64,000 nt of DNA, from assembly GCA_963576475.1 (NCBI GenBank), contig OY754964.1, positions 7,597,486-7,661,485 on the forward strand, given 5' to 3'. Position 1 is the first letter of the stretch, and each line of letters opens with the position of its first letter. The position numbers were made by a program, and so were the translations under genes. Positions 1-9,416 of this stretch are shown here, in pieces. Source of the DNA: Molanna angustata (Eukaryota; Arthropoda; Insecta; Trichoptera; Molannidae). Below the pieces are notes generated by a model, which was not told the DNA's origin, made no database searches, and saw only the letters and a program-made list of their open reading frames with translations.

Positions 1-175
1 GATTTTTTATACATGATGTGACATGCTCTCGCACAAGCCCTGAATATGCCTTGAGTTCCTGGTTCTCCTATAATATTCCAACTTCGTCTCTATTGAGATG
101 TTAAAATTTGTCAAAAAGTATTATTGACTCTCGACAGGAAAAAAATCTAATGTTTGCATATATGTAACTTTTAAA
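1..175 (-). repeat. Dispersed repeat copy (same family as 27850-28000)
   Basis: Read on the minus strand, this stretch matches the plus strand at about 27850-28000. Shared landmarks in the same order are the CTGTCGGGAGTCAA-like start, CTCAATAGAGGCGAAGTTG, AACCAGGAACTCAAGGC and ACATGTCA. The two copies are therefore inverted relative to each other 27 kb apart. No coding potential is seen and the family is not recognised; the copy may continue beyond the left edge. Confidence 0.6.
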
Positions 176-1540
176 AGGTATTCGATTTCACGAATGATTT
201 ATTTATAACGACTGGTTTCTGAGCGACCGTTTCTTCCTTAGGACGGATGACAATTCTTGGTGTATTCCACCGTGCTATGACAAAATCCGCTGAACCTGCG
301 ATTTAGCAAAGAAGGTGCTACTGAATGGACCACTTGTAAAGGATGAATCCCAAAAGGCTACAATTCATGAAACTACAAAGAGTCGAAGACCACTGGAAAG
401 GCCACCTAAGATATGTTTATTTTTTATTTATTAATACATAATCTTTTTTTACAAGTACAATAATATCTGATGTTGGTACAATATATTATGTAACTTGATA
501 AAATAGTAAGTAAAATGTATAATACTACTTACAATAAGAAAAGCTAAAATTGAAGTCATCAGCGTTATGTAAATCTGTTCTATTATTTTTTATTCGTCAT
601 AGTGTAAGTTAATTTTTATAGGGTTTAGTGGTAGGTTGAAGTGAGACAGAGGTGCAAGTATACGTTTTAGTGTAGTATCAAATAAATTTTTGTGTAGTTA
701 AAAGGGTTAATACTAATATAATTTTGTTTTTTTGTAAAACAATTATGTAGTAATATGAAATAAATTTTCAGTTTCTTATATTCCTTTAGTAATTAACCAG
801 TTGTTTGCTATAGATTTCAATTTGATATGTGAGTAGGTTCTTATGGATGGAAAGTCAGTTTTAAAGAGATTAAATATTTTAGGACCTATGTAGGCGTAAT
901 TTTTCTGACCTGTTGTGCTGTCTTAGGTTTTGGTATTTCGTCAAGGTTTAGTAATGCTTGCCTATAATTGTGTGAATGTGAGTTGCTGGTTGTCATTTGG
1001 TGGTTGGTACATTGTACATCCTCCTCCCAGGACTAGGACTACATTCCTGTAGAAACTGATTCCAGATCTATTGAAAGAAGAATTTAAGACATATTTTAGG
1101 AAAAAAATATTCCCCACATTGATACAAAGACATTTATATAATGCTTATTAACAAATCACATTCGATAAAATCAGTAAGATCTGGTTAGCAATATGAATCC
1201 ACGCATCATGTACTTCATCTCGTTACAGAATCACTTAGCATAACTCTCTAGTTACTTACTGCCTGTCTACTAATCATATCATACTATTAGAACATTTTGT
1301 CTCGTGATCATTAATTTACACACTTTCATAAAATATATTAAACATTTAACCGAGTATTATAACTTAGACATCGTGTGATATCATTTCCAGTGGACTCATG
1401 GTGACTCAAAATAGCATATTTTAAAATTCTAATGCAAATATCACAGATCAACAATCGGTCTCATTTTTATAGGTTTAATTTGCTAAAAAGACAAAACGTG
1501 TTGAATGAAAGGTACTATTTCTTCTACCCATAGATTACAG
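176..1540. other. Intergenic, no gene seen
   Basis: AT-rich DNA without a supported gene or a repeat I can delimit. A T-rich stretch with a TTTATTTATTAATA core near 418-440 resembles the A-rich tail of a minus-strand retroelement, but nothing beyond that supports it. Confidence 0.5.
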
Positions 1541-1551
1541 TAATTCAGTCC

Positions 1552-1695
1552 TGCAAGACTTGCAAGACAAAGATCAAGACTGGGTTTGCAAGACCAAAAC
1601 TCGATCGAGTATGCGAGACCATGACCAAAACCACATCTGTAAAAGCAAGACCAAGACCAATCTCAAGGTCTGGCTTTTGGTCTTGCATTTGCTTA
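1552..1695. repeat. Degenerate CAAGACC minisatellite-like repeat
   Basis: The motif GCAAGACC / CAAGACCA recurs many times with variable spacing and ends with its reverse complement (TTTTGGTCTTGC). Units are irregular, so this is a decayed simple repeat with a terminal inverted copy rather than a clean satellite. Confidence 0.6.
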
Positions 1696-1784
1696 TCACT
1701 AAACTAAATCATTAAGAACCGAAACAAAAAAACAATTTGAATTTCGAATACATAGGTCATTTTCAAGTATAATCCAAAGATTTC

Positions 1785-2680
1785 CACACTATATACTAGA
1801 CGAAGTACTCCGTACGATGAGTTGGTTATGGTATTGATATGATTTCTTGTTTGGCAACATATTGCAGTTTTCCATACATTTCAACACTTCCTAGATAACC
1901 CTTTGTCGGCCTTCGTGGCTCAGTTGGTTAGATATCTCACAGTTTTAATTGTGTTTTCAGTCTGGTTTAAGTCTCCAGAATGTGGCAACTTGTTATTGGG
2001 TGCATGTTAAATTAATATTTGACATAGTACCTGTTAGTTGCCCGAGAAACAATATTAAATAAATAAATAAATAAACTGTTCTCTAAATCTTAATGAACAA
2101 AGCCTTTTATTTAAATCCGAAAACAATTCATATTAGTCATTATTCTCTATAAAAAAACGATGTTTTCTGCCCACCTTGTTGTCAACAGTCCCGCGGAAAA
2201 AATCCTCACTTCGATTCATACAAAATTTTCTATCAGCGACATCATAGTATAGTATATTATATGAAAATCTATGGTATAATCTATAAAGCGTCGTTCGATT
2301 TTAAATTAATCGTCCGGCACTCGTTATTTCGAACCATAGAATTTTATTATAATATACTAGATGTAGTACTCTGTGCAAAAAGTTAGTCATGGAATATCGC
2401 GCGTTTAACGTTTTGGTTGGCAACATATTTCAGTTTTCCTTACATTTCAACACATCGTAGATAAATGTTCTCTAAACTTTAATAATTAAAATGTTTTTTT
2501 AGACAAATAAATCCGAAAACAATTCACATTAGTCGTTATTCTCTATAGAAAAACGATGTGGTCTGGAACCAAAACGTCAAAAATCCCCCAGAAAAATTAC
2601 TCACTTCGATTTATACTAAATTCGCTAACTACGACATCTAATATATTATAATACAAATCTATGTTTCGAACACTATAGAG
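1785..2680. repeat. Two direct ~0.35-kb repeat units, the first interrupted by a SINE
   Basis: Unit 1 (about 1790-1899 plus 2075-2270) and unit 2 (about 2350-2675) share ATATACTAGA, GTAGTACTC, TTGGCAACATAT, CAGTTTTCC and ACATTTCAACAC. They then share GTTCTCTAAA, AATCCGAAAACAATTCA, CACTTCGATT and, near the end, GACATC. Unit 1 carries an extra block of about 175 bp that is a SINE. Unit 2 is uninterrupted at that point and so represents the empty site. No protein is encoded. Confidence 0.75.
1904..2074 (+). mobile_element. tRNA-derived SINE (family B), full-length-like copy
   Basis: The head TCGGCCTTCGTGGCTCAGTT, followed by GGTTAGATAT, looks like a tRNA 5' half with an A-box (TGGCTCAGTTGG). 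A decayed B-box-like GGTTTAAGTCTCC follows about 45 bp on. The body ends with GTTGCCCGAGAAACAAT and an (AAAT)n tail at 2053-2074. A second head is at 4028. The copy splits repeat unit 1 (1785-2270). Confidence 0.75.
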
Positions 2681-2689
2681 TCCTCTTAA

Positions 2690-3950
2690 TGGAAAAATAT
2701 CGAAATAAAGTAAGTACCTACTAAAAAAATGAAACTGTGCTTCACTACACACAAATATCGAGTGTAATGAAGCGATTTTTTCTATATTTAACTTGCCTGT
2801 GTAGACACAACTTTGTAATCGATGATTTGTTTGATAAATAATATTTATTATTGGCCATTATCTTAGTGAAAGGAAATGGTGATTTTAAAAGTAATATTGT
2901 CGTCGCTCTGTAGAAACGGTATTATAATTTTCCCTCGCAAAGTTAGTCTGTAGATACCTACTAGGTATGTAAAAACCATAGTCTATTGAAAATAATGATG
3001 TATTCCAAGATTTTCGAATTAAATATATCCGAGATACAATACATATTTTATCAACTGAGGAACTTATGAGGAATGAATAGTAGGTAAATACGCTTCCAAT
3101 AAGTTGCCAGCTTTAAAAAACTTTTAAAATAATTACATCGCTTCTAGATTCCAGCATAAAAACAACAATTCTAGTACGATTCGATCATTTTACATATGTA
3201 CTTAGCTAAGTTTTCATCCATCCTGAGGAAGAAGCGGCCACATCGAAACCGGTCGTATAAAATACTAATTTGTGGTTAACTTAAGTCTTCTTCTTTTCCA
3301 TTCAGCCATCTCTCCGTTGCTGAAAGTAGGCCTTTTCGTCTTTTTGGACTCATCTCCTTCCAGCGACTGGGTCAATATCATCGGCCCACCTTCATATTTT
3401 TAACAACAGACAACATTTTTTCCGAATTTACTTGAAGATTAAAGTTTCTTGGGTTGGTTGTTGGTTGAAAGAACTTGCTTTATATACCTATACAGCGATA
3501 AACTCGCCTTTGTACACTTGTTTGCACATAAATTGAATAAATACAAAAATATAATAAGCATGTTTATTCTGACGACTAATAAATTTCTAAAACGAAACAT
3601 ACATTTTACTACATAATGAATTTCTAAAATGAAATTTATTTAAGTAGGTAGAAAGAAAGATTCTAGTTTACCAGTTAAAAATGCTATGTTGATTGCAACT
3701 TTCTAGGAGCCTTACAACATAACTATACAAAATATATTAAAGGAGGAAAAAACATAATACAATGGTAGTAATAATATAATATAATATAACGCAGGTAGAT
3801 AATAATAATGTATACTTCATTGAGTTCAATTCCGAATGTAGGTATTCATTTCCAATATTTTTTTGTCATTCTGAAGATTTAATAAAATAAAAGAAATTTA
3901 AATAACAAAATAACATCACTAGTGTATTGTAAAATGGATATAGTTTAAAG
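2690..3950. other. Intergenic, no gene seen
   Basis: AT-rich DNA. A stretch at about 3285-3400 (CCATTCAGCCATCTCTCCGT, then GGCCCACC) could be a decayed LINE 3' end on the minus strand, but it is too short to classify. Nothing else is supported. Confidence 0.45.
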
Positions 3951-3955
3951 TGACA

Positions 3956-4022
3956 GTTCAAGAGGACAAGTCCAGTCAAACGGCGGAATCAAAACCATCA
4001 TGATAACCCATATAATGGATAT
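3956..4022 (+). repeat. Half copy (one terminal repeat) of the 4183-4374 MITE
   Basis: The segment matches the left terminal repeat of the element at 4183-4374: GTTCA, GGACAAGTC, GTCAA, CGGCGGAATCAAAACCATC, ACCCATAT and ATGGATATA occur in order. Only one arm is present, and a SINE head starts within a few bases of its end. Confidence 0.7.
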
Positions 4023-4027
4023 ATTAT

Positions 4028-4075
4028 CGGCCTTAGTGGCTCAGTTGGTTAGGTATCTGACTGCTGATCCAAGCC
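4028..4075 (+). mobile_element. 5' fragment of SINE family B
   Basis: Carries TCGGCCTTAGTGGCTCAGTT then GGTTAGGTATCTGAC, nearly the same as the head of the SINE at 1904. The downstream part diverges after about 45 bp, so only the tRNA-like head is recognisable. Confidence 0.7.
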
Positions 4076-4182
4076 ATCCATCCACGTCTATCCATAAAGC
4101 ATAAAGAGATAGAGGCAAGAGGTATGTTTTAATCGTAATAAATAGTCGATAATTTGAATCTACGCAGGCGACAGGTAGTTAA

Positions 4183-4374
4183 GTTCAGGGGGACAAGTCT
4201 GGTCAACCGGCGGAATCAAAACCATCCATGTTTACCCATATCATGGATATAATTGTCATATGGAGTCATCTTAAAATATTATAGAGCTCCAAAAGATAAT
4301 TATTATCCATGATATGGGTAAACATGGGTGGTTTTGATTCCGTCGGTTGACCAGACTTGCCCCCCTAGGTGAAC
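4183..4374. mobile_element. 192-bp MITE with ~70-bp terminal inverted repeats
   Basis: The left end starts GTTCAGGGGGACAAGTCTGG and the right end finishes CCAGACTTGCCCCCCTAGGTGAAC. The arms pair over roughly 70 bp, including GGTCAACCG/CGGTTGACC and CATGTTTACCCATATCATGG/CCATGATATGGGTAAACATG. The middle is short and non-coding. No clear target-site duplication was found. Confidence 0.8.
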
Positions 4375-4506
4375 GGATTTTATTTGTTTTTAATACTTTA
4401 ATGTTATTATTATTAATTAACAGGCAAGCAGCTATTGCTAATGGGATAAAAAAAAATATTCGTTTTCAGAATTGAACCCAATGGGTTAAAAAACAATTTA
4501 TAATAA

Positions 4507-4512
4507 TTTATT
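4507..4512 (-). terminator. Candidate poly(A) signal for the TBC1D31-like gene
   Basis: AATAAA on the minus strand, about 145 bp beyond the stop codon of the minus-strand TBC1D31-like ORF. It is plausible by position only; such hexamers are common in this AT-rich DNA. Confidence 0.35.
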
Positions 4513-4657
4513 TGGTTTCATTTACTTATCATCATGTATTAAAAAAATACGCTTTATAATTTATAAACGTTACAAACTCTTTTTGTACTCATAATTATAA
4601 CATTTTTAGTTTCCGAATTCCAAAATAATCCATATAATCAATATATATTATAATCAA

Positions 4658-6655
4658 TCATCTACATCGCATATTTGATGACTGATTCCCATTGACATAA
4701 TATTCGAGAGGTTGATAGATAATATTTTTTTCAATTGGTTTAAATTTGTTAAAATATGTCATTGGATGAATGAACTGCGGTGTATGTTGCAATAAATAAT
4801 AACTCACATCAATAAATTCATTCATGTTGTTGTTTTGCAGCCTTGAATAAAAACAAATAATTCTATTACAATCGACTAATTTTAATAACTCATCTTTGTG
4901 GACAATATTGAAAGCCACAACCGCAAGAATTATAAATCCCGGTTCATTAGTCAAAATGTGATCCCATATCTTTAGCCATTCTGAACGAGTGAGAACTTCG
5001 CTAAATCCGCTCTTTATCAAATTGAACCCGTAATCTTCGCTTGTTAAGCCAACTGTTAAAAAGTGGTTGTGTAATATCTTGTCAAACTTGACTAATATAT
5101 TTTCTATCAATATTAGAATATCACCATTCGGCGTGCACATCCTGTCATCAAACCATATTCGATAATTATTTATAAAAAATGTTGTAATGACTTCGAAACA
5201 TGTTAGAGGATCGCAAAATATTATCTTGACAAATGGTAGAACAAATGCCATCATGTATTTCCAACTGCCGATAGCTTGGTACCAATATTGCAATAAGGAA
5301 AATATTACTTTAGCATACATTATCAAACTATCGTCATAAAACAAAAATTCTTCTTCTATATTGATAAAATAAGCATGAAGTGGTTTTTGCAACAAACTAT
5401 TGAAAGCTGTCCTATTTTCTGGAATACGTAATAAGTGCTTCCAAATGGTTAGACGTTCTTCTTCAGGATATGCACCACATTTAGATAATACAAAACAGTG
5501 TTCCTTGGATAAATTATAAGATTTTGTGTCAATATCACCCATTTCTGGATACTGTACTTTTGAAATAGTTCCCTTTGGCTGACCTTCATTGGCTACAGGA
5601 CACTTTGACTTTTGATGTGATATTTTTTTGATAATACTAAAAGTTAAAAGTTTTATCAAAGTACATGTATCATATATATTAATTCCACCCATATGAAGGA
5701 TACATGTCAAGTATTTTCCATTTGGGCTTGAAACTATTCTATAAAAGTTTGAATCTTCTATTGGTAATGTATACAATAAATGTGAATTATCCAAATCTAT
5801 TATTTTAACTACACAATCTTTAGAAAGGATTGCCAATATCATTCCATTTTCTTTTTTTGTCTGAGATAAAAAACACATTTGCTTAATTTCTTTCATTTTA
5901 ACTTTCTTAAGATCAATATGTTGGATACAATGCCAATTTCTAGTGTCATATACACAAATACTGTCATAAGTAGCAAGTATTGTTAATTTTCCACTTTTAG
6001 TGAATACATAACTCTTGACACAATTAAACTCATCAGGTAAATCTTTATCTAGTCTATTAAATGTTTTTGAATCCCAAATTTGCATAATATCATTTTGGAA
6101 GCATGCTGTAATATAATTGAAAACAGGCACAAAAGATATTTCCCTTAATTTTCCTTTCATTATATTAATTTTGAACCTTAGTGTGTACTTTCCTGATTCC
6201 CATATTAAAGCCTCAGCATCACTAGCAGTAATAAAAAGATCTCGAGAAGATGAAAAGGAACCAATTTTTGCTCGAAGTGTGTGTCCATCGAGTGCATCCC
6301 GAATTCTGCCACTTTCATAATCAACTAGCAAAACCTTAAATGGACAGTTCATTGTTGCTAGTAATAATATACTCGGTTTCCAAGGATGAAACGAAAGCAC
6401 ATAACTGGGAACACATCCTGACAGAGGCCAATAATTGGTATAACGTAAATCAAAAACAAAAATGTTTCCACAGTGATTGGAACAGGCAAACCTTTGATCG
6501 TTAAAATCAAAAGTCACAGATAAAAATCTAATTTTTTTCTCTTCACCTCTGAGAGTACAAAGTGTGTGATGGACCTGTAAGATATTTCCTTCTGATAATT
6601 TGTATTTTAATTTAAAATTTATCTTGTTTCTTCCCATCGAGCAAACATATGTCAT
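4658..6655 (-). CDS. TBC1D31: TBC1 domain family member 31-like protein (WD40 + TBC)
   Basis: An uninterrupted ORF of 665 residues. Residues about 40-345 form a WD-type propeller: GNIFVFDL (63-70), ALIWES (149-154), MQIWDSKTF (191-199), ICVYDTRNW (233-241), VVKIIDLDN (282-290) and INIYDT (325-330). A linker follows, then a TBC domain from about 398 (EEERLTIWKHLLRIPENR) to about 640. FVLPFVKIIF, CFEVITT and FSEVLTRSEWLKIWD match my memory of vertebrate TBC1D31 (WDR67) in order and spacing. The family localises to centrosomes and centriolar satellites and supports cilium formation. The arginine and glutamine fingers of active Rab-GAPs (IxxDxxR, YxQ) are not evident, so catalysis is doubtful. 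The vertebrate protein exceeds 1000 residues with a C-terminal coiled coil that is absent here. The gene is intronless, unlike its neighbours. The start is the first ATG of the frame, and WD homology begins about 40 residues later. Confidence 0.85.
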   Translation of the reverse strand: MTYVCSMGRNKINFKLKYKLSEGNILQVHHTLCTLRGEEKKIRFLSVTFDFNDQRFACSNHCGNIFVFDLRYTNYWPLSGCVPSYVLSFHPWKPSILLLATMNCPFKVLLVDYESGRIRDALDGHTLRAKIGSFSSSRDLFITASDAEALIWESGKYTLRFKINIMKGKLREISFVPVFNYITACFQNDIMQIWDSKTFNRLDKDLPDEFNCVKSYVFTKSGKLTILATYDSICVYDTRNWHCIQHIDLKKVKMKEIKQMCFLSQTKKENGMILAILSKDCVVKIIDLDNSHLLYTLPIEDSNFYRIVSSPNGKYLTCILHMGGINIYDTCTLIKLLTFSIIKKISHQKSKCPVANEGQPKGTISKVQYPEMGDIDTKSYNLSKEHCFVLSKCGAYPEEERLTIWKHLLRIPENRTAFNSLLQKPLHAYFINIEEEFLFYDDSLIMYAKVIFSLLQYWYQAIGSWKYMMAFVLPFVKIIFCDPLTCFEVITTFFINNYRIWFDDRMCTPNGDILILIENILVKFDKILHNHFLTVGLTSEDYGFNLIKSGFSEVLTRSEWLKIWDHILTNEPGFIILAVVAFNIVHKDELLKLVDCNRIICFYSRLQNNNMNEFIDVSYYLLQHTPQFIHPMTYFNKFKPIEKNIIYQPLEYYVNGNQSSNMRCR

Positions 6656-7090
6656 TTTATTATCACTACAAATTTAGTAAATTGTTACAGTTAAATTTTT
6701 GATTTGAAATACTAATTTTGAAATTTAGGTTTTACACTAAAAAGCTAATTGATGACATTCAATTTTTCCAAGTGTAGATTTTCTATGGATAATTTGAGGT
6801 ACCAAATTCAAATTATTTTTCCATGGAACCATCATTGGTCTTTTGAAAATAAATTTGAATTCAATCAATAATATGAACCAAAAAATCAGTTAGTACATTT
6901 TTTTTATATATTACCATATTTATACCATTAAAGTAACAACAAATAAATAAATAATTATAAAATAATAAAACACAATTATAATTATAATATTAACAACGCA
7001 AGTGCACATGTTATATTCTGTCTATTAAATAAATTGATATTATTTGAGAGTATTTTTTAATGTTTTTTTTTGTTAAAAGCTATCGTCAAT
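6656..7090. other. Upstream region of the TBC1D31-like gene
   Basis: Very AT-rich DNA holding the presumed promoter of the minus-strand gene. No TATA element or initiator can be assigned with confidence and no other gene is visible. Confidence 0.4.
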
Positions 7091-7095
7091 ACAGG

Positions 7096-7475
7096 CACAG
7101 CAGACGGATTTTAGAATTCTTTGTATAGAAATTCATACAAGTGCGTCCACTAATCGACGAGAAATAATAATCCGCTCGGATCTCTCATTTTTGTATGTTC
7201 ATTTTCTTTAGTGATATCATATCGCTTTTTTTAAGGAAAATTCTCATTTAAATTGTTTAAACTACTATTTAAATAAACCACTATAATATAAATTCGAATC
7301 TTTGAATGCTTAGATGTTTTTTATTCATAAAACGGCTGAAAGATTTTGGGTGAAAATTATCAACAAATCAAAACTACAGTTGTGTCGGCAATCCGATTGG
7401 TGCCCCTCTGTGGACGCACTGCCACAAACAAATCCGTCTAATGCGCTCCGTCCGTTGCGCCTCTATGGAAGCTAG
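7096..7475. mobile_element. Diverged relative of the 13837-14187 MITE
   Basis: Contains CAGACGGATTTTAGAATTCT followed by TTGTATAGAAATT and AAGTGCGTCCAC. This resembles the inverted right part of the element at 13837-14187 (ACGGATTTAAGTATTCTTTG, then AAGTGCGTTCAGTG). The far side has GGACGCACTGCCAC and AAATCCGTCTAATGCG, giving a rough inverted arrangement. Ends and target duplication are not clear. Confidence 0.4.
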
Positions 7476-7496
7476 CCGGGCACTCCCACACTAAAT

Positions 7497-7645
7497 ACTT
7501 TTTGATCTGCCGATAGTTAAGTCAGGTTGGACTGCTTGCTAGTTTGTGTTAGATTGGCTGACACTGAATTTTTGTAATGTGCGCACTTGCATACATCTTC
7601 ATACTGATTATGAGCCCAAACCAAACAATCAGCCGATTAAAAAGT
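7497..7645. mobile_element. 149-bp MITE with ~18-bp inverted ends
   Basis: The left end ACTTTTTGATCTGCCGAT pairs with the right end ATCAGCCGATTAAAAAGT. The body (GGACTGCTTGCTAGTTTGT, GTAATGTGCGCACTT) recurs at 26435-26580 within a PSMC2 intron, confirming a dispersed family. It is non-coding and no unambiguous target duplication is seen. Confidence 0.7.
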
Positions 7646-7649
7646 CTGC

Positions 7650-8210
7650 AATTTTGTGTACTGCATCGATTTCTTGATCATTTAAAATTTGTAAAGTTAT
7701 CAAAAATACACAATGCTTGTTGATTTATTTATCATAATCTCAGATTTCATATGAAGACTACAGAGTATTATTTACAATCAAAATGGTATCATTAGTATAT
7801 ACTATTTAAATATTATAAATCTTGCTTTTTAAAATATAATTTGATCAGCTTAACTAATGTTATATGTGTGGACAGAAATAGATTAATATTTTACACATTT
7901 ACTATTCAAAATTAGACAAAAAAAAAAAATGTTGTCATCCATTAAAAACTAATGATATTCTTATTTTTTGGTAGAACCATATCTAGTTATTGTAGGTTTA
8001 ATGTGGCTGTATAAACCGGTCTTCTTTTTTTCTGCCTCTCTAGGTAAATCTGAAAAAAAAACAAATCCAAAACCTTGTATAAATAAAAGGAACTTTATTT
8101 TTATGATAAATATATAAAAAATAAATATCAACGTCAAAAAGAAGTCATTTATGTATAGCTGGTTTTTTGATATTTTCTTTTTTATTGAATATACCTAGGT
8201 ATGAAAAATG
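7650..8210. other. Intergenic, no gene seen
   Basis: AT-rich sequence without supported coding regions. Short open frames here have no recognisable protein character. Confidence 0.45.
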
Positions 8211-8212
8211 TA

Positions 8213-8415
8213 AGTTTGACACCTGGGAGTGGTTACGTTTATCAGTGTGCATCTCCTTTCTATTGGTGAAAATTGCAGATTTTAATATAATTTATATCTT
8301 TGTATGTCCTTTATGTGCTTTTATACCTTCCATCTGATTATAATGAAACTTGGTGATTTGCACATCCAAGAAGGTTTCTGAATTTTTATTTATTTATTTG
8401 AAATTTCACAAAGAA
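8213..8415 (+). repeat. Repeat copy, inverted partner of 8620-8835
   Basis: Landmarks ACCTGGGAGTGGTTACGTTT, TTGCAGATTTTAATATAATT, ATGAAACTTGGTGAT, AAGGTTTCTGA and ATTTATTTATTTGA recur in the same order on the opposite strand at 8835-8620. The two copies are of one dispersed repeat family in inverted orientation about 200 bp apart. No protein is encoded. Confidence 0.65.
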
Positions 8416-8619
8416 ATTTATTATTTTTTTGCGCAGAATTCATACATGGTGGTGTGTAAAAGGAGTGTTCACATAAATATTTATATCAGACGGAAGGGAT
8501 TGCAGTTCCCTTTATTCTCTTTCATCCTTTCAGTCCCTTTCGCCCAGACAAAGATTTTCCGCATTTATCCCGCCACCAGATAGTCGAATTAATACTTATT
8601 AGATAATTTTTAATAACTT

Positions 8620-8835
8620 TATTTGTGTGATGTCAAATAAATAAATAATTTTAAAAAATAATAACTCAGAAATCTTCCCGGTTATACGCTGAACATCACC
8701 AATGTTTCATCGCAAACAGAAGGAATGCATGAATAACATAAAAACATACACATACAAATTATATTAAAATCTGCAACTATCACCTGTAAAAAAGATGCGC
8801 ACTGGTAAATGCAACCACTTCCAGGTACCTTATTC
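8620..8835 (-). repeat. Repeat copy, inverted partner of 8213-8415
   Basis: On the minus strand this shows TACCTGGAAGTGGTTGCATT, TTGCAGATTTTAATATAATT, GATGAAACATTGGTGAT, AAGATTTCTGA and ATTTATTTATTTGA, paralleling the copy at 8213. The 81-codon open frame across it looks like chance reading of the repeat. Confidence 0.65.
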
Positions 8836-9027
8836 ATATCTGTATTCAAAAAGAAAGTAAATACCAAAAAACCAGCCATACATAAATGATTCATCGAAAA
8901 CGTTGCTATCTCTCGTACTATAAACAATAAATCAATAGAGTGATGAAATCATTTATTTGTTCATTGATTTAACATAATATCACCTGTGGTTGGTCAAAGG
9001 CTGAAAATCAATTTTTTTTGTTGTAAT

Positions 9028-9322
9028 CATAGAATAATAATAAAACTATAGAATACTCATTCCCATACAATACCTCGCTGAAAAAGTGAAGCCGTTTTAT
9101 CAGCCGGTTCGTGTCAATATATGTATGACTCTGCTGGTAGACATTGTTCGTATAGTACTACTCATTATAACTGCGTAAATAATTTTGCAAGCAGTTAAAA
9201 AATTCCCTCTTTGGAGAATGTATCACGCAGACGGCCAAATGATTACTAAATGCTCGTAGCAAAATGTTGACCAAATTAGTCAACATAGTCAACAGAGTAT
9301 TCTATACTATTATTATTCTATG
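9028..9322. mobile_element. hAT-type MITE, copy 1 (8-bp target duplication)
   Basis: The ends are CATAGAATAATAATA and TATTATTATTCTATG. The element is flanked by an exact 8-bp direct repeat GTTGTAAT (9020-9027 and 9323-9330), the size expected of the hAT superfamily. The 295-bp body is non-coding. A second copy lies in opposite orientation at 14689-15004. Shared body landmarks include CAATACCTCGCTGAAAAAGT and ATGTTGACCAAATTAGTCAA. Confidence 0.88.
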
Positions 9323-9334
9323 GTTGTAATATAA

Positions 9335-9416
9335 AGAATGAATATTTACTTGTACCAAGAACATAAATATCCTCATACATTCCCCTTAAATAAGCATTAA
9401 ATGTATCAATGCTTGT
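9335..9416 (-). mobile_element. SINE family C, one side (split by the LOA insertion)
   Basis: Together with 12506-12600 this makes one minus-strand, tRNA-like SINE split by the LINE at 9417-12493. This side holds the SINE tail (AAAGAATGAATATTTACTTG, ATCCTCATACATTCCCC). The same blocks occur at 59608 in the second copy. Confidence 0.65.
9405..9416. repeat. Left target-site duplication of the LOA LINE
   Basis: ATCAATGCTTGT is repeated exactly at 12494-12505, flanking the LINE body. The ATG within it (9409-9411) serves as the first codon of the long LINE frame although it belongs to the host target sequence. Confidence 0.9.
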
